A stretch of 64,000 bases of DNA, from positions 1 to 64,000 of the forward strand of contig JAJZUT010000009.1 in assembly GCA_021847105.1 (NCBI GenBank). Direction: 5' to 3'. Source of the DNA: Pseudomonadota bacterium. GTDB taxonomy: Bacteria; Pseudomonadota; Gammaproteobacteria; Steroidobacterales; Steroidobacteraceae. Below the pieces are notes generated by a model, which was given only the letters and a program-made list of their open reading frames with translations, was not told the DNA's origin and ran no database searches. The translations under genes and the position numbers were made by a program. This document shows positions 46,045-55,809 of the stretch, piece after piece; position 1 is the stretch's first letter; each line of letters opens with the position of its first letter.

Positions 46045-47127
46045 ATGTACGTTGCCGTCAAGGGTGGTGAACGTGCAATCGAGAACAGCCAGGCACTGCT
46101 CGCCGAGCTGCGTCGGGGTGATCCGAGTGTTGCGGAGCTCTCGATTGAACAGATCCGCTTGCAATTGCGCCTAGCGGTTGATCGAATCATGACAGAAGGC
46201 TCGCTGTACGACCCGGAGCTCGCTGCGCTCGCTCTGAAGCAGGCTTCCGGGGATGCAATCGAAGCGATCTTTCTCCTGCGCGCATACCGCACGACGCTAC
46301 CGCGGCTCGGATACAGCGTGCCGCTCGACACCGGTAAAATGCGGCTCTGGCGCCGAGTATCGGCGACGTTCAAGGATCTTCCGGGCGGCCAGATCCTCGG
46401 ACCGACGTACGACTATACCCAGCGGTTACTCGACTTCGCATTGCTCGCCGGCACACCGGTTCCTCCCGCGCCCCGCTTGCCTGCCGACGCCGAACCGGTA
46501 CCGGCAGTGCTCGATCTGCTCGACCAGGAGGGCCTGATTGAAGCTGAGAGCGCATCCTGCGGCGACCCCGAGCCGCACGATCTGACCCGCGAGCCGATGC
46601 GATTCCCTGCTTCACGCGCAGCGCGACTGCAGAACCTCGCACGGGCCGATGAGGGCTTCATATTGGCGCTCGGCTATTCGACGCAACGCGGCTATGCGCA
46701 CTCGCATCCATTTGCCGGGGAAGTGCGTTTCGGCAGCGTCGAGGTGGAGCTCGTTCCAGAAGAGCTGGGCTTCGCCGTGTCGATTGGAGAGCTCGAGGTT
46801 ACCGAGTGTCAGATGATCAACCAATTTGCCGGCAGCAAGAGTCAGCCACCGCAATTCACCCGCGGCTATGGCCTCGCCTTCGGCCACAGCGAGCGCAAGG
46901 CAATGGCTATGAGCTTGGTCGACCGCGCATTGCGCGCCCCCGAATTGGGCGAGGCGATCGACTCGCCGGCGCAAATGGAGGAGTTCGTGCTCTCGCACAG
47001 CGACAGCCTGGAAGCATCCGGGTTCGTGCAACACTTGAAGCTCCCGCACTATGTCGATTTTCAGTCCGAGCTTGAACTCGTTCGGCGCCTGCGGATCAAT
47101 GCCGTGCAGCAGGATGAGCCGACATGA
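46045..47127 (+). CDS. phnI: C-P lyase subunit PhnI
   Basis: The protein has 360 residues. It has the strongly conserved N-terminus MYVAVKGGERAIENSQALL and the blocks RRGDP, LRAYRTTLPRLGYSVPLDTG, RRVSATFKDLPGGQILGPT and GYGLAFGHSERKAMAMSLVD. PhnI is a nucleosidase-type subunit which, with PhnG, H and L, makes 5-triphosphoribosyl-1-phosphonate from MgATP and phosphonate. It overlaps phnJ by 4 bp. Length and motifs are normal. Confidence 0.95.
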   Translation: MYVAVKGGERAIENSQALLAELRRGDPSVAELSIEQIRLQLRLAVDRIMTEGSLYDPELAALALKQASGDAIEAIFLLRAYRTTLPRLGYSVPLDTGKMRLWRRVSATFKDLPGGQILGPTYDYTQRLLDFALLAGTPVPPAPRLPADAEPVPAVLDLLDQEGLIEAESASCGDPEPHDLTREPMRFPASRAARLQNLARADEGFILALGYSTQRGYAHSHPFAGEVRFGSVEVELVPEELGFAVSIGELEVTECQMINQFAGSKSQPPQFTRGYGLAFGHSERKAMAMSLVDRALRAPELGEAIDSPAQMEEFVLSHSDSLEASGFVQHLKLPHYVDFQSELELVRRLRINAVQQDEPT

Positions 47128-48017
47128 GGATGTGCGACCCGCCCGGCTCCCTCGAGCGCGATCCCAATGTCAATTTCGCTTATCTCGATGAGCGTACCAA
47201 ACGAATGATCCGCCGTGCGCTGCTCAAAGCGGTCTGCATTCCGGGCCATCAAGTGGCGTTTGGCTCACGAGAGATGCCGTTGCCCTATGGTTGGGGCACC
47301 GGCGGAATTCAAGTCACTGCCTCAATTCTCGGTCCGCGCGACGTACTGAAGGTCATCGACCAGGGCTCCGACGATACAGTCAACGCCGTAAATATCCGTC
47401 GGTTCTTTCAACGCACTGCAGGCGTCGCGGTGACCACCGACACCACGCGAGCGGACATCATCCAAACACGTCACCGTATCCCGGAAACGCCCTTGCGAGA
47501 GGGGCAAATTCTGGTGTTCCAGGTGCCAGCCCCAGAACCGATGCAGAGACTTGAGCCGCGCCAGAGTGAGACCCGCAAGATGCACGGTCTCGCCGAATAC
47601 GGACTGATGCACGTGAAGCTTTACGAGGACATTGCGCACTACGGGCACATCGCCACGACCTACGACTATCCGGTGCTGGTGAATAACCGCTACGTCATGT
47701 CGCCATCGCCAATTCCGAAGTTCGACAACCCGAAGCTGAACATGAGCCCAGCCTTGCAGCTATTCGGTGCCGGACGAGAGAAGCGTATCTACGCCGTGCC
47801 CCCGTACACCGCCGTCACCAGTTTGGCGTTCGACGACCACCCATTCGAGGTGCAACGCTGGGAGAGCGGCTGTGCACTGTGCGGCTCGCGCGCGAGCTTT
47901 CTCGATGAGGTTCTCACCGATGATCACGGCGGCAGGATGTTCGTTTGTTCCGACTCGGATTATTGCACCAGCCGGCAAGGGGCCGACGTGCGCTCGGTGA
48001 TCTCCGATGGCGGCTGA
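47124..48017 (+). CDS. phnJ: C-P lyase radical SAM subunit PhnJ
   Basis: The protein has 297 residues. It cleaves the carbon-phosphorus bond by radical chemistry, forming ribose cyclic phosphate and an alkane. Four cysteines near the C-terminus, Cys250, Cys253, Cys275 and Cys281 (spacing 2, 21, 5), match the 4Fe-4S and thiyl cysteines of E. coli PhnJ. Blocks such as MPLPYGWGTGGIQVTASI and TDTTRADIIQTRHRIPE are diagnostic. It overlaps phnK by 11 bp. All known essential residues seem intact, so the operon should be functional. Confidence 0.95.
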   Translation: MRMCDPPGSLERDPNVNFAYLDERTKRMIRRALLKAVCIPGHQVAFGSREMPLPYGWGTGGIQVTASILGPRDVLKVIDQGSDDTVNAVNIRRFFQRTAGVAVTTDTTRADIIQTRHRIPETPLREGQILVFQVPAPEPMQRLEPRQSETRKMHGLAEYGLMHVKLYEDIAHYGHIATTYDYPVLVNNRYVMSPSPIPKFDNPKLNMSPALQLFGAGREKRIYAVPPYTAVTSLAFDDHPFEVQRWESGCALCGSRASFLDEVLTDDHGGRMFVCSDSDYCTSRQGADVRSVISDGG

Positions 48018-48792
48018 TTCAGCGACGCCATTACTGTGTGCCCGCGCCCTGCGACGTCTGTACGGTCGGATCGTTGCACTCGAGGAGGTCTCGTTCGAAC
48101 TATGGCCTGGAGAGATACTTGCAATCGTCGGGGAGTCTGGTTCCGGCAAGAGCACCCTGCTGCACGTCCTGGCTGGACAGCTCGAGCCAGACGAGGGCGA
48201 AGTACTGTTCGACCTACCGGGACGTGGACTGCAGGATATCTATCGCCTCTGCGAAGGCGAGCGCCGGACACTGGCACGCACCGATTGGGGATTCGTGCAT
48301 CAACACGCCGTTGACGGGCTACGCATGCACGTATCGGCCGGCGCGAATGTGGTCGAGCGCCAGATGGCGCTTGGCGAGCGGCACTATGGACGGTTGCGCC
48401 GGCTGGCCCTCGATTGGCTGCAGCACGTTGAGCTCGATCCGGCACGCATCGACGATGCCCCGGTGATCTTCTCGGGTGGTATGCGTCAGCGGCTACAGAT
48501 CGCCAGGAACCTCGTGACCCTGCCGCGACTCGTTTTCCTCGATGAGCCCACATCAGGCCTCGACGTGTCGGTTCAGGCACGGTTGCTCGATTTGCTGCGC
48601 CGCCTCACGCGCGAACTCGGTCTCGCCGTGGTGCTGGTGACGCATGACCTTGCGGTTGCGCGTTTGCTCGCGCATCGCACGATGGTGATGCAGCTCGGCC
48701 GGGTAGTCGAATCCGGGCTGACCGACCAGCTGCTAGATGACCCGGTGCATCCGTATACCCAGCTTCTGGTCTCCTCGGTGCTGCCGCCATGA
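48007..48792 (+). CDS. phnK: C-P lyase ABC-ATPase-like subunit PhnK
   Basis: The protein has 261 residues. Walker A is GESGSGKSTLL, the signature is FSGGMRQRLQIARNL, and Walker B is VFLDEPTSGLD. PhnK binds the PhnGHIJ core at PhnJ and is not a transporter ATPase despite its resemblance to oligopeptide ABC proteins. Position between phnJ and phnL with overlaps at both ends supports the name. Confidence 0.93.
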   Translation: MAADSATPLLCARALRRLYGRIVALEEVSFELWPGEILAIVGESGSGKSTLLHVLAGQLEPDEGEVLFDLPGRGLQDIYRLCEGERRTLARTDWGFVHQHAVDGLRMHVSAGANVVERQMALGERHYGRLRRLALDWLQHVELDPARIDDAPVIFSGGMRQRLQIARNLVTLPRLVFLDEPTSGLDVSVQARLLDLLRRLTRELGLAVVLVTHDLAVARLLAHRTMVMQLGRVVESGLTDQLLDDPVHPYTQLLVSSVLPP

Positions 48793-49559
48793 CCGAAGGC
48801 GGCTACGCACCTGTACCGTTGCTGAGCCTCGAAGGCGTCAGCAAGCATTTCACCCTGCACAACCAGAACGGAGTCCGCCTACCGGTGCTCGAGCAGGTAG
48901 ATCTCAGTGCATATGCTGGGGAATGCATTGTGCTCGACGGAGCTTCGGGCGTCGGCAAGAGCACGCTGCTGAAACTCATTTACGCCAATTACCGCACCAC
49001 CGGCGGCAGCATCCGACTGCTTCCCGGAACGCCCGCCGAACTTGAATTGACCCGCGCCACCCCGCGCCAGCTGCTCGCTGCACGCCGCGAGTCGATCGGC
49101 TACGTCAGCCAATTCCTGCGCGTCATTCCACGCGTATCAGCGCTGGATGTCGTCGCCGAGTCGTTACTGGAGGCAGGACAAGACGGTCCGCTTGCCATGC
49201 ACGATCGGACCCTCCGGCGGGTCAATCCTGCACAGAACGACGCGCGCGCCGAAGCGGCCAGCTGGCTGCATCGACTCGGCATCGCCGAGCGTCTCTGGTC
49301 GCTACCGCCCTCGACCTTCTCCGGCGGGGAACAACAGCGTATCAATATCGCGCGCAGCCTGATCAAGCCGCGCCCCGTTCTGCTTCTTGATGAACCGACC
49401 GCCTCACTCGATGACGCCAACAAGTCGATCGTCATCGACATTATTGGCGAAGCACGCGCGCGCGGCGCTGCGATCATTGGGACGTTTCACGACCCCACAG
49501 TTGCCGCCGCGGTGGCAACCCGACGCTTTTCGCTCGACGGCTCGCGGATGCTTACATGA
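48789..49559 (+). CDS. phnL: C-P lyase ABC-ATPase-like subunit PhnL
   Basis: The protein has 256 residues. Walker A GASGVGKSTLLKLIYANY is the PhnL form. The signature is FSGGEQQRINIARSL and Walker B LLLDEPTASLD. The family-specific IGYVSQFLRVIPRVSALDVV lies between. PhnL is needed for the nucleosidase step with PhnGHI and associates with PhnK on the core complex. Overlaps of 4 bp on both sides keep it within the operon. Confidence 0.94.
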   Translation: MTEGGYAPVPLLSLEGVSKHFTLHNQNGVRLPVLEQVDLSAYAGECIVLDGASGVGKSTLLKLIYANYRTTGGSIRLLPGTPAELELTRATPRQLLAARRESIGYVSQFLRVIPRVSALDVVAESLLEAGQDGPLAMHDRTLRRVNPAQNDARAEAASWLHRLGIAERLWSLPPSTFSGGEQQRINIARSLIKPRPVLLLDEPTASLDDANKSIVIDIIGEARARGAAIIGTFHDPTVAAAVATRRFSLDGSRMLT

Positions 49560-50710
49560 GCCAGACACTCCTGCGCAACGCCCGCCTCGTGCTAGATAAC
49601 GAAATTGTCGCCGGCACCCTCACGTTCAATCAGGACGGGATTACCGCATTCAATCCGGGGGCAACCTCCGCACGCGGAGCACTCGATCTCGACGGCGACC
49701 TGCTCGCACCGGGACTCGTGGAGATGCACACCGACAATCTGGAGCGGCATCTGATGCCGCGGCCGCAAGTGCACTGGGCCGAAGCGCCCGCGTTGCTCGC
49801 GCACGATGCCGAGGTTGCCGGCGCCGGCATCACCACCGTTCTTGACGCCCTCGGAGTCGGCGAAATTGACCTCGAGAGTCTGCGCGGCCGCACGTGGAAT
49901 ACCCTGCTCGATTGTCTGCAGGAATGCACTACGCACGACGCGCTGCGCTCCGAACATCTGATACACGTGCGCTGTGAACTGCCAGCGCCGAACACCATCG
50001 AGCTGTTTGCCCCGTTTCACAATCACCCTCGACTGCGCCTGATCTCATTGATGGATCACACGCCAGGGCAGCGGCAATGGGAAAACATCGAACATGCCCG
50101 CATCTATTACGTTGGCAAGAAGGGCTGGAGTACCGCCACGTACGAAGCGAAGGTGGCCGCTGCGGCAGAAATGCAAGAGCGTTATGCCCGGCCGCACCGG
50201 GCGCATTTCGTCGATTATTGCCGCATCAACGGCATCGCTCTTGCGAGCCACGACGACACCACCACCGCACACGTGGAGGAAGCGCATCGCGACGGCGCCG
50301 TCATGTCCGAGTTCCCGACGACGCGGCATGCAGCCGAGACTGCCCGACAGCTCGGTCTTGCAATCGTGATGGGTGGTCCGAATGTCGTGCGCGGCGGCTC
50401 GCATTCGGGCAACGTCGCCGCGGCCGAACTCGCCTGCGGCGGGCTGCTCGATATCCTTTCCTCCGATTACGTGCCAGGCAGTCTACTAAGTGCGGTGTTC
50501 GTGCTGCACCACAAGCATGGCATCTCGCTGCCGCACGCGTTTGCAATGGTTACGCGCAGACCCGCGGTAGCACTCGGTCTGCACGATCGTGGACGCATCG
50601 CCAAGGGCCTGCGCGCCGATCTGGTCCAGATCCGTCCGGTCGTCATGTCCGACGGCTGCGTTCGCCCGCTGGTACGAGCGGTATGGCGCGAAGGGCGGCG
50701 GGTGGCCTGA
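49556..50710 (+). CDS. phnM: Alpha-D-ribose 1-methylphosphonate 5-triphosphate diphosphatase PhnM
   Basis: The protein has 384 residues of the amidohydrolase superfamily. The PhnM metal motif [18 protein letters not shown] is present, as are [19 protein letters not shown] and [15 protein letters not shown] and a C-terminal [20 protein letters not shown]. It removes pyrophosphate from 5-triphosphoribosyl-1-phosphonate, giving the PhnJ substrate. It ends the overlapping phnG-M series; the next gene begins 71 bp later. Confidence 0.94.
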   Translation: MSQTLLRNARLVLDNEIVAGTLTFNQDGITAFNPGATSARGALDLDGDLLAPGLVEMHTDNLERHLMPRPQVHWAEAPALLAHDAEVAGAGITTVLDALGVGEIDLESLRGRTWNTLLDCLQECTTHDALRSEHLIHVRCELPAPNTIELFAPFHNHPRLRLISLMDHTPGQRQWENIEHARIYYVGKKGWSTATYEAKVAAAAEMQERYARPHRAHFVDYCRINGIALASHDDTTTAHVEEAHRDGAVMSEFPTTRHAAETARQLGLAIVMGGPNVVRGGSHSGNVAAAELACGGLLDILSSDYVPGSLLSAVFVLHHKHGISLPHAFAMVTRRPAVALGLHDRGRIAKGLRADLVQIRPVVMSDGCVRPLVRAVWREGRRVA

Positions 50711-50781
50711 ACACGGCCCATCCAAGCGTGATGCGCGCGAAGCGCCCGTCGACCCGCACTCACCGAGATGAGAACAGAAGC

Positions 50782-51441
50782 ATGCAACGCATCAATTGCG
50801 GCACACCTCCCGATCCATGGTCCGCGGGACGCGCGATGCGCGAAGCGCCCGAGATCGATCCGTCCTGCTGGGTCCGCGAGTCCGATTTCGGCCGCTACAC
50901 TTATCTCGGGCCCGGCTGCCACGTCATGTACAGCGAGGTCGGCGATTGGGGATATGCGATGGGCGCGAATCACATCGCACACGCGCACATCGGAAAATTC
51001 TGCAATATCGCGACTGGCGTGCGCATCAACCCCAGCAATCACCCCTGGTGGCGCGCAACGCTTCATCACTTCACCTACCGCAGCTTGTCGTACGGATTTG
51101 AGCTGCCCGATGACCTCGAGTTCTTCGCCTGGCGCGCACGCGATCAAGTCAGAATCGGCCCGGACGTGTGGATTGGCCACAATGCGATCATCATGCCTGG
51201 AGTCACGATTGGAGCCGGCGCGGCAGTAGGAAGCGGCGCGGTGGTGACGCGAGATGTTCCGCCTTACGCCATTGTTGTCGGTGTACCGGCGCGCGTGCTT
51301 CGGACTCGCTGTGACGCCCGCACTGCACAGCGCCTTCTAGAGCTCGCCTGGTGGGACTGGGACGACTCGCAACTGCGCGCTGCATTACCCGATCTGCGTG
51401 CAATGGACATCGAGGCTTTTGCTGCAAGGTACGCCCGCTGA
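50782..51441 (+). CDS. Phosphonate-cluster hexapeptide-repeat acetyltransferase-like protein
   Basis: The protein has 219 residues from ATG 50782; the longer open frame shadows phnM. A left-handed beta-helix is shown by hexapeptide repeats in [53 protein letters not shown] and [22 protein letters not shown], with a long loop between. This is the transferase family found in many C-P lyase operons. The acyl or other group transferred and its acceptor are not known; N-acetylation of aminophosphonates, as PhnO does, is one idea. Confidence 0.87.
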   Translation: MQRINCGTPPDPWSAGRAMREAPEIDPSCWVRESDFGRYTYLGPGCHVMYSEVGDWGYAMGANHIAHAHIGKFCNIATGVRINPSNHPWWRATLHHFTYRSLSYGFELPDDLEFFAWRARDQVRIGPDVWIGHNAIIMPGVTIGAGAAVGSGAVVTRDVPPYAIVVGVPARVLRTRCDARTAQRLLELAWWDWDDSQLRAALPDLRAMDIEAFAARYAR

Positions 51442-51775
51442 TCTCCGGTGTCGATGCAACTCGGTGCGAGTCGTGAGATTTCACATGCCGGTCACGTTTC
51501 GGGCCTAGCATCCGGGGATGGAGATTGCTCGGAGTGCTCACCGCCCGCAATTGCAACACCAGATGTTGCCTCTCGGCGCGAGCATTGCTCGTGAAACGGC
51601 TCTACGGATTTATTCCGTCGCGTCGGCGGTCAGTGCTGCCAATCTTGCGGTGCGTCCCTGAACTGTTGCGTCGCTGGTTCGCTCTCGGACGACTGCCGCC
51701 GGGAGCGCTGTGCCAGCGGATTGCTTCACGATCAGCGACGTGCGGACCTCCTTGTAGCGATGGAGCCAGTCTGCC
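51442..51775. other. 334-bp spacer, no gene recognised
   Basis: Nothing convincing is present between the acyltransferase and the MFS gene. A short plus-strand frame (51525-51809) runs into the next gene without family features. There is no T-tailed terminator. Confidence 0.5.
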
Positions 51776-53203
51776 GTGTCTCAAATTGAACCGTACCTTG
51801 ACGATCTGAGCTTTCGCCGTGCCCATGTTCGTCTGATTTTCTCGGCAGGGCTCGGCGTGTTCCTCGATGGGTACGATTCGGCGATGATGGCGGTCGCCAT
51901 CATCTTCCTCGGCACCACGTGGCACCTCTCACCCGCCTCATTGGGGCTGATTGGCGCATCCACATTGCTCGGTGCCATGGCCGGTGGCGCAGTAGGCGGG
52001 CGCTGCGCCGATTTGTACGGGCGCAAATGGCTGTATCTGATCGACATAGCCACGTTTTTTCTGGCGGCGCTCCTCTCGGCGTTTTCCTGGAACGTCACCT
52101 CCGTTTTCCTGTTCCGCTTCCTCGTCGGCGTAGGCATCGGCATCGATTATCCTCTCAGCGCGACGTTCCTCGCTGAGTTTTCGCCGCGCAAGCAGCGCGG
52201 CTCGCTGATGACCTGGTCGTTCGGCCTATTCTTCTACATAGGCGCGATTGCAGCCATGTTAGTAGGTTACCTGCTGTCCCAGTCCGGGCCGGACGCATGG
52301 CGATTGCTGTTCGCCTCGGGCGCAGTGCCGGCGCTTGCGCTATTGATCATTCGACGCGCCTTGCCCGAATCTCCGCGTTGGCTTCTGCGCAAGCAACGCC
52401 CGGAGGAGGCCATCGCCGCACTGCGCACCTTTCAGCCGGATTGTCCGCTGAGCGCGCCGGCCGCTCGAGAGGCGTTCGACGCGCGCGACTCAAAGCCGGG
52501 AAATGCGGCTTGGCCACAGCTTTTCTCCCGGCAGTATCTGCGACGCACGGCGCTGATAACCCTTCCCTGGTTCCTGCTCGACGTAGTGGACTATGGCTAT
52601 AGCCTGTACATACCGACGCTATTGCTCGCCTTCGGCATGAAGACCTTCGGCGGTGCAATCCTGCTCTCGACGCTGCTGAAGTGCATCGGAACAATAGGTT
52701 TTGTGCTCGTTGCCCGCTCCATCGACCGCATTGGCAGGATCCGCGCGCAGAGCCTGGGATTCCTCGGCCTTGCCGCCGGCATGGCGGCATTGTCGCTGCT
52801 CGCCACAAGCGCCTCCAGCGCGATCGTGCCGATTGCACTGTGCATGCTGTTCGTGAAGCTGTGCAATGCATTCCCTGATATCACCACTTGGATACTTCCG
52901 GTTGAGCTTTTCCCAACGGATTTGCGCGCCTCTGCGCACGGCCTGGCGACCTCTTTCTCGCGCATTGGGGCTGCCGGTAGCGTGTTTCTGTTTCCTATTC
53001 TGCAGCGCGCCTGGGGCATCAGCAGAGTGTTATTGGTGATTGCTGCCGCGCAGGTCCTCGCCTCGCTGCTGACTCTCCTCAGCGCGTACGAGCCGGCAGG
53101 TCGTAGTCTGGAGGACATCGCGCCGGGCTCCGCACTGCTCGGGGCGCATGCCGGTAGCGCCGCTCGTCCCCTTGCCATCCCCCCAGTTTCTGAGGAGCCC
53201 TGA
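51776..53203 (+). CDS. MFS transporter (sugar/organic anion or phosphate symporter-like)
   Basis: The protein has 475 residues from GTG 51776. It has 12 predicted spans. Helix 1 has GLGVFLDGYDSAMM, as in aromatic-acid and phosphate:proton symporters. Loop 2-3 has GGRCADLYGRKWLY and helix 4-5 has GVGIGIDYPLSATFLAEFSPRKQRGS. The late block LPVELFPTDLRASAHGLATS is typical of the sugar-porter superfamily. No phnCDE transporter is in the window, so this permease could bring in a phosphonate or related anion, but it is a monocistronic neighbour and its substrate is open. Confidence 0.85.
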   Translation: MSQIEPYLDDLSFRRAHVRLIFSAGLGVFLDGYDSAMMAVAIIFLGTTWHLSPASLGLIGASTLLGAMAGGAVGGRCADLYGRKWLYLIDIATFFLAALLSAFSWNVTSVFLFRFLVGVGIGIDYPLSATFLAEFSPRKQRGSLMTWSFGLFFYIGAIAAMLVGYLLSQSGPDAWRLLFASGAVPALALLIIRRALPESPRWLLRKQRPEEAIAALRTFQPDCPLSAPAAREAFDARDSKPGNAAWPQLFSRQYLRRTALITLPWFLLDVVDYGYSLYIPTLLLAFGMKTFGGAILLSTLLKCIGTIGFVLVARSIDRIGRIRAQSLGFLGLAAGMAALSLLATSASSAIVPIALCMLFVKLCNAFPDITTWILPVELFPTDLRASAHGLATSFSRIGAAGSVFLFPILQRAWGISRVLLVIAAAQVLASLLTLLSAYEPAGRSLEDIAPGSALLGAHAGSAARPLAIPPVSEEP

Positions 53204-53825
53204 GCGCTTGAATGGACATTCGAGCACGCAGGACCACCGGCGCCGCAGTTAACGAGAACGACACCTGGAAACTGGCACCAGGCACGATCGGATCGGCCTG
53301 GCGGATCGTGCGCGATTAACCCCGTCGCTATTGCCCATCGCGATCGCACGCTTCTCCCCGACTCGGAATCAGGAAGTGGTGCTTTTCGTCCATTGGCTGG
53401 GTCTCGTAGTTGTAGCATGAGCCGAATTTCCTGTGGCCCGCGCCGGCCTGAGGACCGAAGCTGTATCGTCGATGAAGAGGGGCACGCGGCCTCTGAGCAA
53501 GCATTCCGGCATTGCCCTGGGCATCAAGCGTTCGAACACTCCGCGCTGAGGCCCGGGCCCGGTCCTCTGCCTGTGCGCCTCTGGTGGGCTAGAGGTCGGA
53601 GCGCGCTGTGGCGAGAGGAACTCGAGGCCCCATGTGGTACCACTCGAGTCGGCGCGATTGGCCCAAGAGCGATCTAGTGTATCGCGCCCATGCGCTCTGC
53701 ACCTCTCGAGGTGCTCGCCGCGTAACCTTTTGCCCCGCTCACTCGAATTTACCGACAGGACAGGCAAACGCGTCGATGAACCCAAACCGCTTGTCCCGTT
53801 GGCGAACCCACGCGGAGCAATCGCT
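53204..53825. other. 622-bp region, possibly holding decayed minus-strand coding sequence
   Basis: No intact gene is seen. On the minus strand around 53340-53600 two neighbouring frames read VFERLMPRAMPECLLRGRV and, after a frame change, CYNYETQPMDEKHHFLIP. They look less random than the rest and could be remnants of a gene. I do not recognise the family. Confidence 0.4.
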
Positions 53826-54329
53826 GTGTCTACTCGTGTCACCTCGTTGGTTTTGACTGGCGGCCCGGCCGCCCTGAGTGCCCGGCTGGCCCAGCTCGCG
53901 GGCGTCCTCGCTCCCCCGGCCGCAAGAGTTGCGCTGGCCGTTCCATTTCTCAAATCCGGGCTCACCAAATGGAGCGGCTGGTTTCACGTCTCCCCGGTGG
54001 CGGACTTTCTGTTCGAATCCATCTTCCGATTGCACATCCTCGGGCATCGCTACCCATTCCCGATGCCCGATGTGCTCGCACACATCGATGCCGTGGGTGA
54101 GATTCTGTTACCCGTGCTGCTACTCGCCGGTCTTGCCACTCGCTTCAGCGCGCTCGCGCTGCTGGGCATGATCGGCGTCATCCAGCTGACCGACCCCTCC
54201 GGATGGGCCAATTTCCATCTCCCCTGGGCAGCGCTCGCCCTCGCACTCATGACGTTCGGCCCAGGCAAGGCCTCGCTCGACTTTGCGATCGAGCGCTGGG
54301 GACGCCAAGGCCGTCCCGGCTGGCGCTGA
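53826..54329 (+). CDS. DoxX family membrane protein
   Basis: The protein has 167 residues from GTG 53826, chosen because upstream codons are Arg/Pro-rich and lack features. Four hydrophobic helices and DoxX blocks are present: RVALAVPFLKSGLTKWSGW, GEILLPVLLLAGLATRFSAL and WANFHLPWAALALALM. DoxX proteins are small membrane proteins of varied roles, including redox stress responses. It stands alone, without the DUF692 or DNA-binding partners sometimes found. Confidence 0.8.
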   Translation: MSTRVTSLVLTGGPAALSARLAQLAGVLAPPAARVALAVPFLKSGLTKWSGWFHVSPVADFLFESIFRLHILGHRYPFPMPDVLAHIDAVGEILLPVLLLAGLATRFSALALLGMIGVIQLTDPSGWANFHLPWAALALALMTFGPGKASLDFAIERWGRQGRPGWR

Positions 54330-54757
54330 GAGCGGCCGCGATGCGACCACGGGCTGTGCGCTGGCTGGCGTGAGCATCGGGCGTGCCGGGGGTCGCCGCG
54401 GGAGCATTTCGTGATGCGCGCGTGGCATTGCGAACTGCGACCTCGCCCCGACCTCCCCGGTCAATCCTCTCTGGATGCTCGCTGGCACTTTTCGCGCCAA
54501 CGCACGATCGGGGAGGCTCTGATGCGCCTGCCTGGCCGGTCCGCGCTCACCCCGGGGAGGCATCGCGACTGCCACGTGCGCAATTGACGGTACAATACCT
54601 ATCGACCCTTTGCAGCACGGCCCGCCGCCGGATCGCGCCCGCCAGCCGCGGCGATGTGCGCGATGCACTCGGGCCGGGTGCTGAGACGAAGGGCACACGA
54701 GCCACCTGCTGCGACCGAGAGGGAGCAGGGTAATTTCGCGATTTCCGGAGGTGTGAG
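54330..54757. other. 428-bp spacer upstream of the glutathione transferase-like gene
   Basis: No gene is recognised. The stretch around 54585-54600 has TTGACGG followed by TACAATACC, a possible promoter core for the gene at 54758, though the spacing is not canonical. A GGAGGTGTG ribosome site lies just before that start. Confidence 0.45.
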
Positions 54758-55630
54758 ATGGCCGAACCCGAATACGTGCCGCCGAAAGTCTGGACCTGGA
54801 GCAAGCCGAACGGCGGACAATTTGCCAGCATCAACCGCCCAATTTCCGGGCCCACGCATGAGAAGGAATTGCCGGTCGGGCGCCATCCGCTGCAGCTGTA
54901 CTCCCTGGGCACACCGAATGGCGTCAAGGTCACCATCCTGCTCGAGGAACTACTCGCGCTCGGACACTCGGACGCTGAGTACGATGCCTGGCTGATCCGC
55001 ATCGCCCAGGGAGATCAATTCAGCAGCGGCTTCGTCGCCGTGAATCCCAATTCCAAGATCCCGGCGCTGCTTGACCGCAGTGCGACGCCGCCGATTCGTG
55101 TGTTCGAATCCGGTGCGATCCTGGTCTACCTTGCCGAGAAGTTCGGCGCTTTTCTGCCTACCGAGGCCGCGGCGCGGGCCGAATGCCTCGCCTGGCTGTT
55201 CTGGCAAGTCGGCAGCGCGCCGTATCTGGGTGGCGGGTTCGGCCACTTCTATGCCTATGCACCACAGAAGTTCGAATACGCCATCGACCGCTTTGCAATG
55301 GAAGTGAAGCGTCAGCTGGACGTGCTCGATCGGCGCCTCGCTGAAAACGAATATGTCGCAGGTCCTAGCTACACGATCGCGGACATGGCGATTTTCCCGT
55401 GGTACGGTGGGTTGGTGAAGGGCTGGCTCTATGGCGCGGCGGAGTTCCTGAGCGTGCACGAGTACCGTCACCTCCAGCGCTGGGCAGATCAGGTGTACGC
55501 GAGACCTGCGGTGCAGCGCGGACGGATGGTCAACAGGACGAGTGGCGAACCCGCATCGCAGCTGCACGAACGCCACGATGCGCGCGATTTTGAGACCCGG
55601 ACGCAGGACAAGCTCACGACGGCAGATTGA
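54758..55630 (+). CDS. yghU: YghU-type glutathione-dependent disulfide-bond oxidoreductase
   Basis: The protein has 290 residues with a perfect GGAGG site 8 bp upstream. The nu-class glutathione transferase features are clear: long N-terminal arm VPPKVWTWSKPNGGQFASIN, then HPLQLYSLGTPNGVKVTILL (active-site Thr/Asn region), NPNSKIPALLD (cis-Pro) and FESGAILVYLAEKFG. The all-alpha domain has YTIADMAIFPWY. E. coli YghU binds two glutathiones and reduces disulfides and peroxides. It stands alone. Confidence 0.9.
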   Translation: MAEPEYVPPKVWTWSKPNGGQFASINRPISGPTHEKELPVGRHPLQLYSLGTPNGVKVTILLEELLALGHSDAEYDAWLIRIAQGDQFSSGFVAVNPNSKIPALLDRSATPPIRVFESGAILVYLAEKFGAFLPTEAAARAECLAWLFWQVGSAPYLGGGFGHFYAYAPQKFEYAIDRFAMEVKRQLDVLDRRLAENEYVAGPSYTIADMAIFPWYGGLVKGWLYGAAEFLSVHEYRHLQRWADQVYARPAVQRGRMVNRTSGEPASQLHERHDARDFETRTQDKLTTAD

Positions 55631-55809
55631 ACGGTCGTTGTGCGCCGCGGCATGACACGAGACACGTTCGCGCGCTCTGCACTCGTGCAACGCCACATGC
55701 GCTCATTTCCGCAGCTACCAAATGCGGGAATAGCTAGGAACGCGAATTGCGCCCCCGGCGATCGCGCACCACAGCGATCCACGCCGCAGCGCTCCGCCTG
55801 AGGCTAGCA

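Noticed and set aside
50077..50781. N-terminal extension of the hexapeptide transferase frame
   Set aside because: Shadow of phnM; family sequence starts at ATG 50782.
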